Assembly: GCF_006385135.1 (NCBI RefSeq)
Contig: NZ_CP041025.1
Span: 2,449,501 to 2,513,500, forward strand
DNA length: 64,000 bases
Direction of reading: 5' to 3'
Origin: Paremcibacter congregatus
GTDB lineage: Bacteria; Pseudomonadota; Alphaproteobacteria; Sphingomonadales; Emcibacteraceae
Part shown: one piece after another, positions 8,448 through 15,325 of the stretch
Position numbering within the stretch: the stretch's first letter is position 1
Layout of the letters: every line of letters starts with the position of its first letter
Made by a program: the position numbers and the translations under genes
Notes under the pieces: generated by a model
Told to the model about the DNA's origin: nothing
Seen by the model: the letters and a program-made list of their open reading frames with translations, nothing else
Database searches by the model: none

Positions 8448-9653
8448 TTAGTCCGTCTCCGTCTTCTTAAGCCAGGCTGCCAGTGTCGCCCGCTCTTCAT
8501 CGGTCATGCCCGTTTCGTTACCCAGCGGCATATCCTGACTGACCACCGCGCGCTCTAGAATCTGATCCCGGTATTTCAGGATAACATCTTTGGCCTCAAA
8601 GATCACCCCGTTGGGGGCTTCGTCAAACAATTCATGGGTGGCCTCTGTGCCATGGCAGGCGACGCAATGCTTGTCCATAATCTGTTGCACTTGCGTAAAG
8701 GAGACTTGATTCGCATCAACGGTCACATCAGACCGAGCCTGATCCCTGAGGTACGCCGCCAACGCCATCACGCCGATATAGCCCGCCACCGCCAGCACCA
8801 CCAGCCCGTAACGGGTCTCTCCCCGGTGCTTCAGGTTAAAGAAATGCCGGATCACCCAGCCAACGGCACCAATCCCGGCCAGGATTAACCAGCCATGCGG
8901 GTTGGCGAAGGTCTGGGGATAATGATTACTGATCATGATGAACAGCACCGGCAGGGTCATGTAATTATTATGCAGAGAACGCTGCTTCGCCACCTGCCCC
9001 AGACGGGGATCAGGCGCCTTGCCCGCCACCAGATCGGCAACCACTTTCTTCTGATTGGGAATAATCACCATAAAGACATTGGCCGCCATCACGGTGCCAA
9101 TCATCGCGCCCACATGGATATAAGCGCCGCGATCGTTAAAAATCTGCGACAGGCCCCAGGCGGATAAGGTCAGCAATCCAAACCACACCCAGCCGAACGC
9201 GACATTATTCTGCCCAAGCGGCGAACGGCACAGCAGATTGTAACCCAACCAGCCGCCAATGAGAAAAGCAATGCCTATGGCCACCGCCGTGAGGGGCGCC
9301 ATGGCGTATTTGGAAGCATCAACCAGAAAGACCGACGCGCCGTAATAATAGACGACCGCCAGTAGCAAAAATCCGCTGATCCAGGTGAAATAGGCTTCCC
9401 ATTTGAACCAGTGCAGCTCGCCGGGCATTTCCGGCGGGGCGACGCTGTATTTCTGTTTGTGGTAAAAACCGCCGCCATGCACGGCCCAAAGCTCGCCGGA
9501 AACGCCCTTGGCGGTATCCACCTCATCCTTGGCCTTGCGCAGATGATTGTCCAGCCAGATGAAATAAAAGGATGACCCGATCCAGGCGATGCCGGTGATG
9601 AGATGCAGCCAGCGAATGGCCATACTGAGCCAGCTTGTGATATCAAGTTCCAT
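8448..9653 (-). CDS. puuD: PuuD, membrane urate oxidase with cytochrome c domain
   Basis: PuuD oxidises urate at the inner membrane and passes electrons to the respiratory chain, replacing the soluble cofactor-free uricase. The 401-residue protein has about eight hydrophobic helices (starting WLHLITGIAWIGSSFYFIWL and including a PNQKKVVADLVAGKAPD loop). A C-terminal c-type cytochrome domain carries the haem motif CVACH and a likely axial Met in VSQDMPLGNETGMT. It sits between iclR (12-base gap) and allA (no gap). No soluble uricase gene is present in the window, which supports this assignment. Confidence 0.93.
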   Translation of the reverse strand: MELDITSWLSMAIRWLHLITGIAWIGSSFYFIWLDNHLRKAKDEVDTAKGVSGELWAVHGGGFYHKQKYSVAPPEMPGELHWFKWEAYFTWISGFLLLAVVYYYGASVFLVDASKYAMAPLTAVAIGIAFLIGGWLGYNLLCRSPLGQNNVAFGWVWFGLLTLSAWGLSQIFNDRGAYIHVGAMIGTVMAANVFMVIIPNQKKVVADLVAGKAPDPRLGQVAKQRSLHNNYMTLPVLFIMISNHYPQTFANPHGWLILAGIGAVGWVIRHFFNLKHRGETRYGLVVLAVAGYIGVMALAAYLRDQARSDVTVDANQVSFTQVQQIMDKHCVACHGTEATHELFDEAPNGVIFEAKDVILKYRDQILERAVVSQDMPLGNETGMTDEERATLAAWLKKTETD

Positions 9654-9665
9654 GGGTCTTCCTCT

Positions 9666-10457
9666 CTAGGTCTCGTCTTTTTCGCGTCCGCCGATGGCCC
9701 CTGTGACCTCATCCGCCAGCGCTCTGACTATTTTACCGATTGTGTTTAAAGTTTTTTGTTTTAGCCGCACCGTCGGTCCGGCAATGGTCAAAAAGGCCAC
9801 CGCCTCACGATGTTCATTATAAATTGCCGCCGCGACGCAACGCATGCCCAGGCTTTGTTCCTGCTCATCAATGGCGAATCCCTTACGGCGGATGTCCTGT
9901 ACCTCAGCCAACAGGCTGGGCAGGCCGACATGGGTGCGCTCGGTCAGTGGCGTAAAAGCGACATCTTTCATCAAATCAGCGGCTTCAGCATCCGACAGGG
10001 TCGCCAGCTGCATCTTGCCGACGGCCGAGGCGTATAGCGTCACCCGATTGCCAAGAGGCACCGACATGCGCATCACTTCGCGGCATTCCACCTGGGCGAT
10101 AAAGGTCATCTGATCGCCGTCCAGCACCGCGAGACTCGTCGTTTCCCCGACCTCGGCCACCAGTTTTTTCATATAGGGCCGCGCCTGGGTGACAAAATCG
10201 CGTTTCTGCAGATAACCATTGCCGACACGGAAGGCCTGCAGGCCCACGGACCAAAGCCCCGTCGCCGGATCCACCTCGACATAGCCCCTGTCTTTCATGG
10301 CATTCAGCAGCCGATGCACGGTCGACGGCGCCAGATCCAGCTTGGCCGCCACCTGACTGAGGTTTAGACCGATCCCCGCATCCGCGACGCATTCCAGCAG
10401 GGAAAACGCCCGTGTCAGGGACTGCACCTGGCCTTTGCCGATCACTTTTTCCGTCAT
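9666..10457 (-). CDS. IclR-family regulator (AllR-like)
   Basis: The 263-residue regulator has an N-terminal winged helix (SLTRAFSLLECVADAGIGLN, then SQVAAKLDLAPSTVHRLLNA) and a C-terminal IclR effector domain (LYASAVGKMQLATL, EQEQSLGMRCVAAAIYN). AllR, a family member, senses glyoxylate and allantoin. Here the gene overlaps the 3' end of glcB by 4 bases and precedes puuD by 12. A near-consensus IclR box lies upstream of glcB, so I infer that it controls its own operon and perhaps the whole purine cluster, with glyoxylate a likely effector. The target and effector are inferred. Confidence 0.9.
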   Translation of the reverse strand: MTEKVIGKGQVQSLTRAFSLLECVADAGIGLNLSQVAAKLDLAPSTVHRLLNAMKDRGYVEVDPATGLWSVGLQAFRVGNGYLQKRDFVTQARPYMKKLVAEVGETTSLAVLDGDQMTFIAQVECREVMRMSVPLGNRVTLYASAVGKMQLATLSDAEAADLMKDVAFTPLTERTHVGLPSLLAEVQDIRRKGFAIDEQEQSLGMRCVAAAIYNEHREAVAFLTIAGPTVRLKQKTLNTIGKIVRALADEVTGAIGGREKDET

Positions 10458-12607
10458 ATCTGTTGCGCCTTCGCTTCCCGACGGCGGGCATGCAGCAGCG
10501 GTTCCGTATAACCGTTCGGCTGATCCCGCCCCTTGAAAATAAGATCGCGGGCCGCCTGAAAGGCAACACCGGTGAAATCCGGGCCCATTGGCTGGTAAAG
10601 CGGATCAGTTTTATTCTGCTGATCGACCACCAACGCCATGCGGCGCAAGGTCTTCTCCACTTGCGGGCCAGTGCAGATATCATGATGCAGCCAGTTGGCG
10701 ATATGCTGGCTCGAAATCCGTAACGTCGCCCGGTCTTCCATCAGGCCGCGATGGTCAATGTCCGGCACTTTCGAACAGCCCACCCCCTGATCAATCCAGC
10801 GCACCACATAGCCGAGGATACCCTGACAGTTATTGGCCAGTTCCTCTGCTATCTCGGCATCGCTGACGGTGGTTTCCGACATGATCGGCAAGGTCAGGAG
10901 ATCCTGCAACGCCGCGCGCGGGCGGCGGATGAGTTGTTTCTGCAGCGCCGCCACATCATGGGTGTGATAATGGGTGGCGTGCAGGGTGGCGGCGGTCGGT
11001 GACGGCACCCAGGCGCAACTGGCCCCGGCAAGGAGATGATCGCCCTTGCTCGCCATCATCTGCGCCATCTCATCTGGCATGGCCCACATGCCCTTTCCGA
11101 TCTGGGCCCGGCCCTGCATGCCGACACTCAGACCGATGTCCACATTCCAGCGTTCATAGGCGTCAATCCAGGCTTCGCCCTTCATGGCGTTCTTGCGCAC
11201 CATGGGGCCGGCCTCCATAACGCTATGGATTTCATCGCCGGTGCGGTCAAGGAAACCGGTGTTGATGAAAAAGATCCGGTCCTTCACCGCCCGGATGCAT
11301 TCTTTCAGATTGACCGTGGTGTGGCGCTCCTCATCCATCACCCCAACCTTGATCGTATGACGCGGCAGGTTTAGGATATCCTCGACCTGGTCAAACAGAT
11401 CATTGGTGAAGGCGGCCTCCTCCGGCCCGTGCATTTTCGGTTTGACGATATAGATGCTGCCCGTGCGGCTGTTCGCGCCCCTATCATGCAACGCGCACAG
11501 ACTAGTGATCAGGGCATCAAGAATGCCTTCCGGTATCTCGTTACCCTTTTCATCCAACACGGCGTCCGTGGTCATCAGGTGGCCCACATTGCGCACCAGC
11601 ATCAGGCTGCGGCCTGGCAGCCGGAGGTCTTCGCCGCAAACACCTTGATACAATCGGTCCCGGTTTAAACGGCGCTCTATCGTTTTGCCGCCTTTTTGCA
11701 CGTCGGCCGTGAGATCGCCCTTCATCAGGCCGAGCCAGTTTTGATAGACCCGCACCTTGTCCTCGGCATCAACCGCCGCGACAGAGTCCTCACAGTCCAT
11801 GATTGCCGTCAGGGCCGATTCCAGAATGACATCGCAGACACCGGACAGATTTTCCGCACCCACCGGATGGCTGCGATCAATGACGAGTTCCAGGTGCAAA
11901 CCATGATGACAGAACAGCAACGTCAATCGTCCCCCATCCTGACATCTTGCACGAAATCCCTCTGGATAGCGTAGCCGATCGCTCGTCCCGCCTTTCAGCG
12001 CCACCGTCAGGGCGGCAGGCTCAGCCGTTTCATCGACAATATATTCCAGCACATCACCGTGAGAGGCCTCCGCCAAAGGGATATACTGATCCAGGAAATC
12101 AGTGGCCCAGGCGATCACCTGTGCGCCGCGATCCGAATCATACCCCCCGGAGGCCACCTTTCCGGCGATGACGTCACTGCCGTAAAGGGCGTCAAACAGA
12201 CTGCCCCATCGGGCGTTGGCTGCATTCAGGGCATAACGTGCGTTATCCACCGGCACCACCAGTTGCGGCCCGGCAAGGATGGAGACTTCCGCATCCAGAT
12301 TTGTCGTGGCAATGGAAAAGTCAGCCCCTTCCGGCACCAAATAGCCAATATCGCAAAGAAAACGCATATACACATCTGGATCGAACGCCCCCCGATGGTC
12401 TTTATGCCAGCTATCCAGCCTCAGTTGCAGGTCTTCACGGCGCGCCAACAGGGTCTTGTTTATCGGACCACACCTCTCCACCAGGTCCGCCAATCCTTGC
12501 CACACCACATCGGCCGATACAGAAAGGGATGGCAGAATGTCCTGCTCAACCAGACAGCATAATTCTTGGGCAATCTGCAGTGCGCCACGGCGTTCATAAG
12601 AGGTCAT
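10454..12607 (-). CDS. glcB: Malate synthase G
   Basis: Malate synthase G condenses glyoxylate with acetyl-CoA to give malate. The 717-residue length fits isoform G. Landmarks include AIMDCEDSVAAVDAEDKVRV, RTGSIYIVKPKMHGPEE, GVMDEERHTTVNLKECI, FINTGFLDRTGDEIHSVMEA and GASCAWVPSPTAATLHATHY. I placed the start at the ATG at 12607, about 9 bases after AGGA; an in-frame ATG at 12646 would add 13 residues. Being first in an operon with puuD and allA links purine-derived glyoxylate directly to the TCA cycle. Confidence 0.95.
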   Translation of the reverse strand: MTSYERRGALQIAQELCCLVEQDILPSLSVSADVVWQGLADLVERCGPINKTLLARREDLQLRLDSWHKDHRGAFDPDVYMRFLCDIGYLVPEGADFSIATTNLDAEVSILAGPQLVVPVDNARYALNAANARWGSLFDALYGSDVIAGKVASGGYDSDRGAQVIAWATDFLDQYIPLAEASHGDVLEYIVDETAEPAALTVALKGGTSDRLRYPEGFRARCQDGGRLTLLFCHHGLHLELVIDRSHPVGAENLSGVCDVILESALTAIMDCEDSVAAVDAEDKVRVYQNWLGLMKGDLTADVQKGGKTIERRLNRDRLYQGVCGEDLRLPGRSLMLVRNVGHLMTTDAVLDEKGNEIPEGILDALITSLCALHDRGANSRTGSIYIVKPKMHGPEEAAFTNDLFDQVEDILNLPRHTIKVGVMDEERHTTVNLKECIRAVKDRIFFINTGFLDRTGDEIHSVMEAGPMVRKNAMKGEAWIDAYERWNVDIGLSVGMQGRAQIGKGMWAMPDEMAQMMASKGDHLLAGASCAWVPSPTAATLHATHYHTHDVAALQKQLIRRPRAALQDLLTLPIMSETTVSDAEIAEELANNCQGILGYVVRWIDQGVGCSKVPDIDHRGLMEDRATLRISSQHIANWLHHDICTGPQVEKTLRRMALVVDQQNKTDPLYQPMGPDFTGVAFQAARDLIFKGRDQPNGYTEPLLHARRREAKAQQI

Positions 12608-12652
12608 CAAAGGGCTTCCTTTCCAGTCTTCATCTCCTCTTTTCATATCACG

Positions 12653-12697
12653 ATTTCCATTAAATGGAAATGATTTCTATATTGTGGAAATAGAATC
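12653..12697 (-). promoter_or_regulatory. IclR-type operator array upstream of glcB
   Basis: TGGAAATGATTTCTA at 12665-12679 matches the published Escherichia coli IclR palindrome TGGAAATNATTTCCA at all specified positions but one. It is flanked by further half-sites: ATTTCCAT at 12653-12660, which pairs perfectly with ATGGAAAT at 12664-12671, and TGGAAAT at 12685-12691. The cluster lies 46-90 bases upstream of the glcB start, where a repressor or activator would act. The IclR-family gene two positions into the same operon is the obvious candidate to bind it. Confidence 0.7.
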
Positions 12698-13087
12698 TGA
12701 AAATTTACAAAATTCCTTCTGAAAAGACTCACCTCCTCTATAGAACTCACTTTACTTCCCAAAGCCCTCAAAAAATTTCCTGCAAAAGTGAAATTAGACA
12801 ACGGGATCAAAATATTAGATTGATTTTTTGATATTTCTGACTTAAAAATACATACTGAGTTACAATTTAAGCTCAATTTTGAGGATATGAATTAAGAATC
12901 TTAAAACAGAACCTCGTAAGGGGTAACGGTCCGCTAAAGTGACTAATACGTCCATCATGTGACTTTGAAATGCCTGTTTCTAGAGCTCTCCAATGACTTC
13001 AAATACGACTAAACTGCAAACTCTTGAACGACCCTCCCGGCATAAACGGGAATAACTTAAGTACAGACAAACAAGGATGCTCTACAA
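12698..13087. other. Intergenic region between glcB and csp genes
   Basis: About 390 bp between the operator array of glcB and the cold-shock gene. The left part is very AT-rich and probably contains the glcB promoter, though I could not fix its boxes. The right part probably holds a long 5' leader for the cold-shock gene, ending in a small CCCG/CGGG hairpin (around 13036-13050) and an AAGGA ribosome site. I see no credible gene; a 77-codon frame on the minus strand is low-complexity. Confidence 0.4.
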
Positions 13088-13294
13088 ATGGCAACTGGCA
13101 CAGTGAAATGGTTTAACGCAAATAAAGGCTATGGCTTCATCGCACCAGATGAAGGCGGCAAAGATGTATTCGTACATATTACTGCTCTTGAAAAAGCAGG
13201 CGTTCATCAATTGAACGACGGACAAAAAGTAAGTTACGATATTGCTGAAAACAGAGGCAAAGAAGCTGCCGCTGATATCCAGCTGCTCGACTAG
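13088..13294 (+). CDS. Cold-shock protein (CspA family)
   Basis: The 68-residue single-domain protein is a nucleic-acid chaperone of the CspA type, with both RNA-binding motifs: KGYGFIAPDEGGKDVFVHI (RNP1 and RNP2 strands) and the N-terminal GTVKWFNANKG. It starts at an ATG preceded by AAGGATGCTCTACAA. It stands alone and is separated from glcB by a long leader, the usual arrangement for transcripts controlled through 5' structure. Which paralogue it is, and whether it is cold-inducible, cannot be told from sequence. Confidence 0.95.
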   Translation: MATGTVKWFNANKGYGFIAPDEGGKDVFVHITALEKAGVHQLNDGQKVSYDIAENRGKEAAADIQLLD

Positions 13295-13499
13295 GGTTAT
13301 CTTGCCCCCTGCAGGTTATCGTTAAACTGACAGGATAGAAGATCGCATCCAATTCACTCACCGCGCCCGTCATAATGCGCGCGGGGAGTTCTCCCCCCCT
13401 TTACCATTTCCTCCCAGTCGCAGATGCGACAATCCCCCCTCTTTGAACAATAAGTAATTTATTTAACCCTTTTTAAACGCCTTAATATTATTAATTACT

Positions 13500-13514
13500 A
13501 ATGTAATTTACATT
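13500..13514. promoter_or_regulatory. 15-bp palindrome before the truncated haemoglobin gene
   Basis: AATGTAATTTACATT is a perfect inverted repeat (7+1+7) ending 18 bases before the ATG of the haemoglobin gene. It is in the position of an operator and loosely resembles the ATGNATTT-AAATNCAT palindromes bound by the nitric-oxide sensor NsrR. The surrounding sequence is AT-rich, so chance cannot be excluded. Confidence 0.4.
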
Positions 13515-13532
13515 TAACCTGAGGCGTATTTT

Positions 13533-13898
13533 ATGACCAACCTATATACCCAAATTGGCGGTGAGCCTGCGGTAGATGCCGCAGTCGATATTTTTTACGA
13601 TAAAATCAATAGTGAAAAGTCTCTGGATCCTTTCTTTGCAGACATTGACATGCCGCAACAGCGCAGCAAGATGAAAAAATTCCTCACGCTTCTTATGACT
13701 GGAAAAGCCGAAAATTCGGGAGAGTATATGCGCCGGTCTCACCAAAATCTGGGACAAAAAGGCATCAACGACACGCATTTTGATACCGTCGGCAATCTTC
13801 TCAAAGAAACCTTGGAAGAACTGAGCGTTCCTGGAGACTTTATAGGTCAGATCCTCGGCGCCGTTGAGAGCCTGCGGGATCCCGTGTTAAATCGTTAA
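13533..13898 (+). CDS. Group I truncated haemoglobin
   Basis: The 121-residue protein fits the 2-on-2 globin family, group I (GlbN/TrHbN). It opens with LYTQIGGEPAVDAAVDIFYD, includes the B-helix FY pair, and carries the proximal histidine at residue 70 in MRRSHQNLGQKGI, followed by HFD and the H helix. Such proteins bind O2 and NO and often detoxify NO. The gene has a GAGG ribosome site and its own upstream palindrome, and stands alone, so the physiological ligand is open. It is also a useful comparator for the globin-like segment of CheA near 58.4 kb. Confidence 0.93.
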   Translation: MTNLYTQIGGEPAVDAAVDIFYDKINSEKSLDPFFADIDMPQQRSKMKKFLTLLMTGKAENSGEYMRRSHQNLGQKGINDTHFDTVGNLLKETLEELSVPGDFIGQILGAVESLRDPVLNR

Positions 13899-13944
13899 AA
13901 TCAGCAGTCACAGATTTTGACCAGACGGCACCATCGATTTTTTG

Positions 13945-14346
13945 CTACGCAAGTGACAATCGATTCAGCACGTCAAGCGCCTGATCTGCGGTTTCCATTT
14001 CGACAAAGATATAATCGTGATAATATGCCGCGACCACATTCGCGCTTATTCCCTGGTCTGCCAAGGCGCCAGACACCGCTGCGGTTAACCCAACGGCTTG
14101 CAGACTGGACTGAACCTGCAAGGTGATTTTCCGGTATGTGCCGTCGTAAGGCAGGCCCGTCGCCATCGCCATGGACTCTTCCATAATAAGGCTCACGCCT
14201 TCAGGCTCATGGAACACACATAACGGCGTACAATCCGCCAAGGCCTTAAACGCATCGATCGCCAGTGTACAAAAGACATACTTTTTTTGCGACAGTTCCG
14301 GTCGCATATCCCTTAAAAGAACACCAAGATCACATATGCCTGTCAT
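13945..14346 (-). CDS. ACT-domain protein
   Basis: The 133-residue protein appears to be two ACT-like halves: an N-terminal half (LLRDMRPELSQKKYVFCTL) and a C-terminal half (FRKITLQVQSSLQAVGLTAA in general form, then ALADQGISANVVAAYYHDYI and DQALDVLNRL). Stand-alone proteins of this kind are small ligand-binding, often amino-acid-sensing, regulators. There is no enzyme domain. It is convergent with the truncated haemoglobin gene and 11 bases downstream of the metallo-hydrolase gene on the same strand. Its ligand is unknown. Confidence 0.8.
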   Translation of the reverse strand: MTGICDLGVLLRDMRPELSQKKYVFCTLAIDAFKALADCTPLCVFHEPEGVSLIMEESMAMATGLPYDGTYRKITLQVQSSLQAVGLTAAVSGALADQGISANVVAAYYHDYIFVEMETADQALDVLNRLSLA

Positions 14347-14357
14347 TTTCCTGCGCC

Positions 14358-15260
14358 TTAGTAAATATCCAGATCAGTTGCTGAAATAACCTGCCCTGTA
14401 TATCCTGCCTCACGAATTTCCCGGATCAGGTCCTCGTCACTCCTGCCCCAATAGAGCTGATGATAGAGCACCAGCAACTTCGGTTTGGTTTTCTGGGCGA
14501 TTTCCGCGAGCTCGATCGTCGATGTATGAAATTGAGCATGATACTTTTGCCACACCGGAGGACGGCTTTTATAGGCCTCGGCGGAATAAACCTCATGGAC
14601 CAGAATATCGACCCCGGTTGCCGCCTCAATCAAGGCCGGGCTCGGGCGCGCATCACCTGAAATCACTATGGTCTGGCCTTTATGGGAAAATTTATACCCG
14701 TAGGGCGTTTCCCACGATCCATGCAAAACCGGTATGGCTTCGACAGTGACAGCCGCATCCTGATATACGACACCGGGTGCATCAATCTCTGTAACATCGG
14801 TTTTATAACCCTCCTCGTTGGCGGGCTCCAGCCCTTCCAGCCGCAAATGAATATCTTCCGAATAGGCTTGTTGCAAATGATTGGCCATATCCTGTGTGCC
14901 CTTGGGGCCAAACAGTTTGAGCGGCGCCACTCTCTCCAACACCCAAGGCGTAAAGATCAGGTCCGGCAAACCCAGCGTATGATCCGAATGAAGATGACTC
15001 AGAAAAACAATATTGAGCTTATCAGCTTCCAGCGCCACAACACCATTACGGGCCGCAGCAGCTGCCCGCCGCACGACGCCCGGTCCCGCATCCACCAGAT
15101 AGGCCTGATTCCCCATGACGATAGCAACAGCGGGGCCCGACCTGTCAGGATCAGCATTCGGCGTCCCTGTCCCCAACATCACCACCTGCATTTTATCTGC
15201 AGCAGAGGATGACGCCGCAGTGCCAACCAGTAAAAAAACACAAAAAGCAATCCGCAACAT
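14358..15260 (-). CDS. Exported metallo-beta-lactamase-fold hydrolase
   Basis: A signal peptide (MLRIAFCVFLLVGTAASSSA, cleavage near AA-DK) precedes a metallo-beta-lactamase domain of the RNase Z / arylsulfatase-like branch. It has GTGTPNADPDRSGPA, the zinc motif LSHLHSDHTLGLPD, ISGDARPSPALIE and a final LLVLYHQLYWG. I chose the start at 15260, which follows GGGGAAGGTG, over an in-frame ATG at 15281. The mature protein of about 280 residues should be periplasmic. The substrate cannot be inferred; an ester or sulfate hydrolase is possible. Confidence 0.85.
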   Translation of the reverse strand: MLRIAFCVFLLVGTAASSSAADKMQVVMLGTGTPNADPDRSGPAVAIVMGNQAYLVDAGPGVVRRAAAAARNGVVALEADKLNIVFLSHLHSDHTLGLPDLIFTPWVLERVAPLKLFGPKGTQDMANHLQQAYSEDIHLRLEGLEPANEEGYKTDVTEIDAPGVVYQDAAVTVEAIPVLHGSWETPYGYKFSHKGQTIVISGDARPSPALIEAATGVDILVHEVYSAEAYKSRPPVWQKYHAQFHTSTIELAEIAQKTKPKLLVLYHQLYWGRSDEDLIREIREAGYTGQVISATDLDIY

Positions 15261-15325
15261 CACCTTCCCCTTTTTTATCATTCAGGTTCTAGTGCAACCT
15301 TATACAATCCGGCCAGGCAACACCA

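Noticed and set aside
12643-12876. 77-codon frame on the minus strand upstream of glcB
   Set aside because: AT-rich, low complexity, runs through the IclR operator array and has no ribosome site.
13378-13440. Hairpins GGGGAG/CTCCCC and GTCGC/GCGAC after the cold-shock gene
   Set aside because: Tiny loops, no T run; not convincing terminators.
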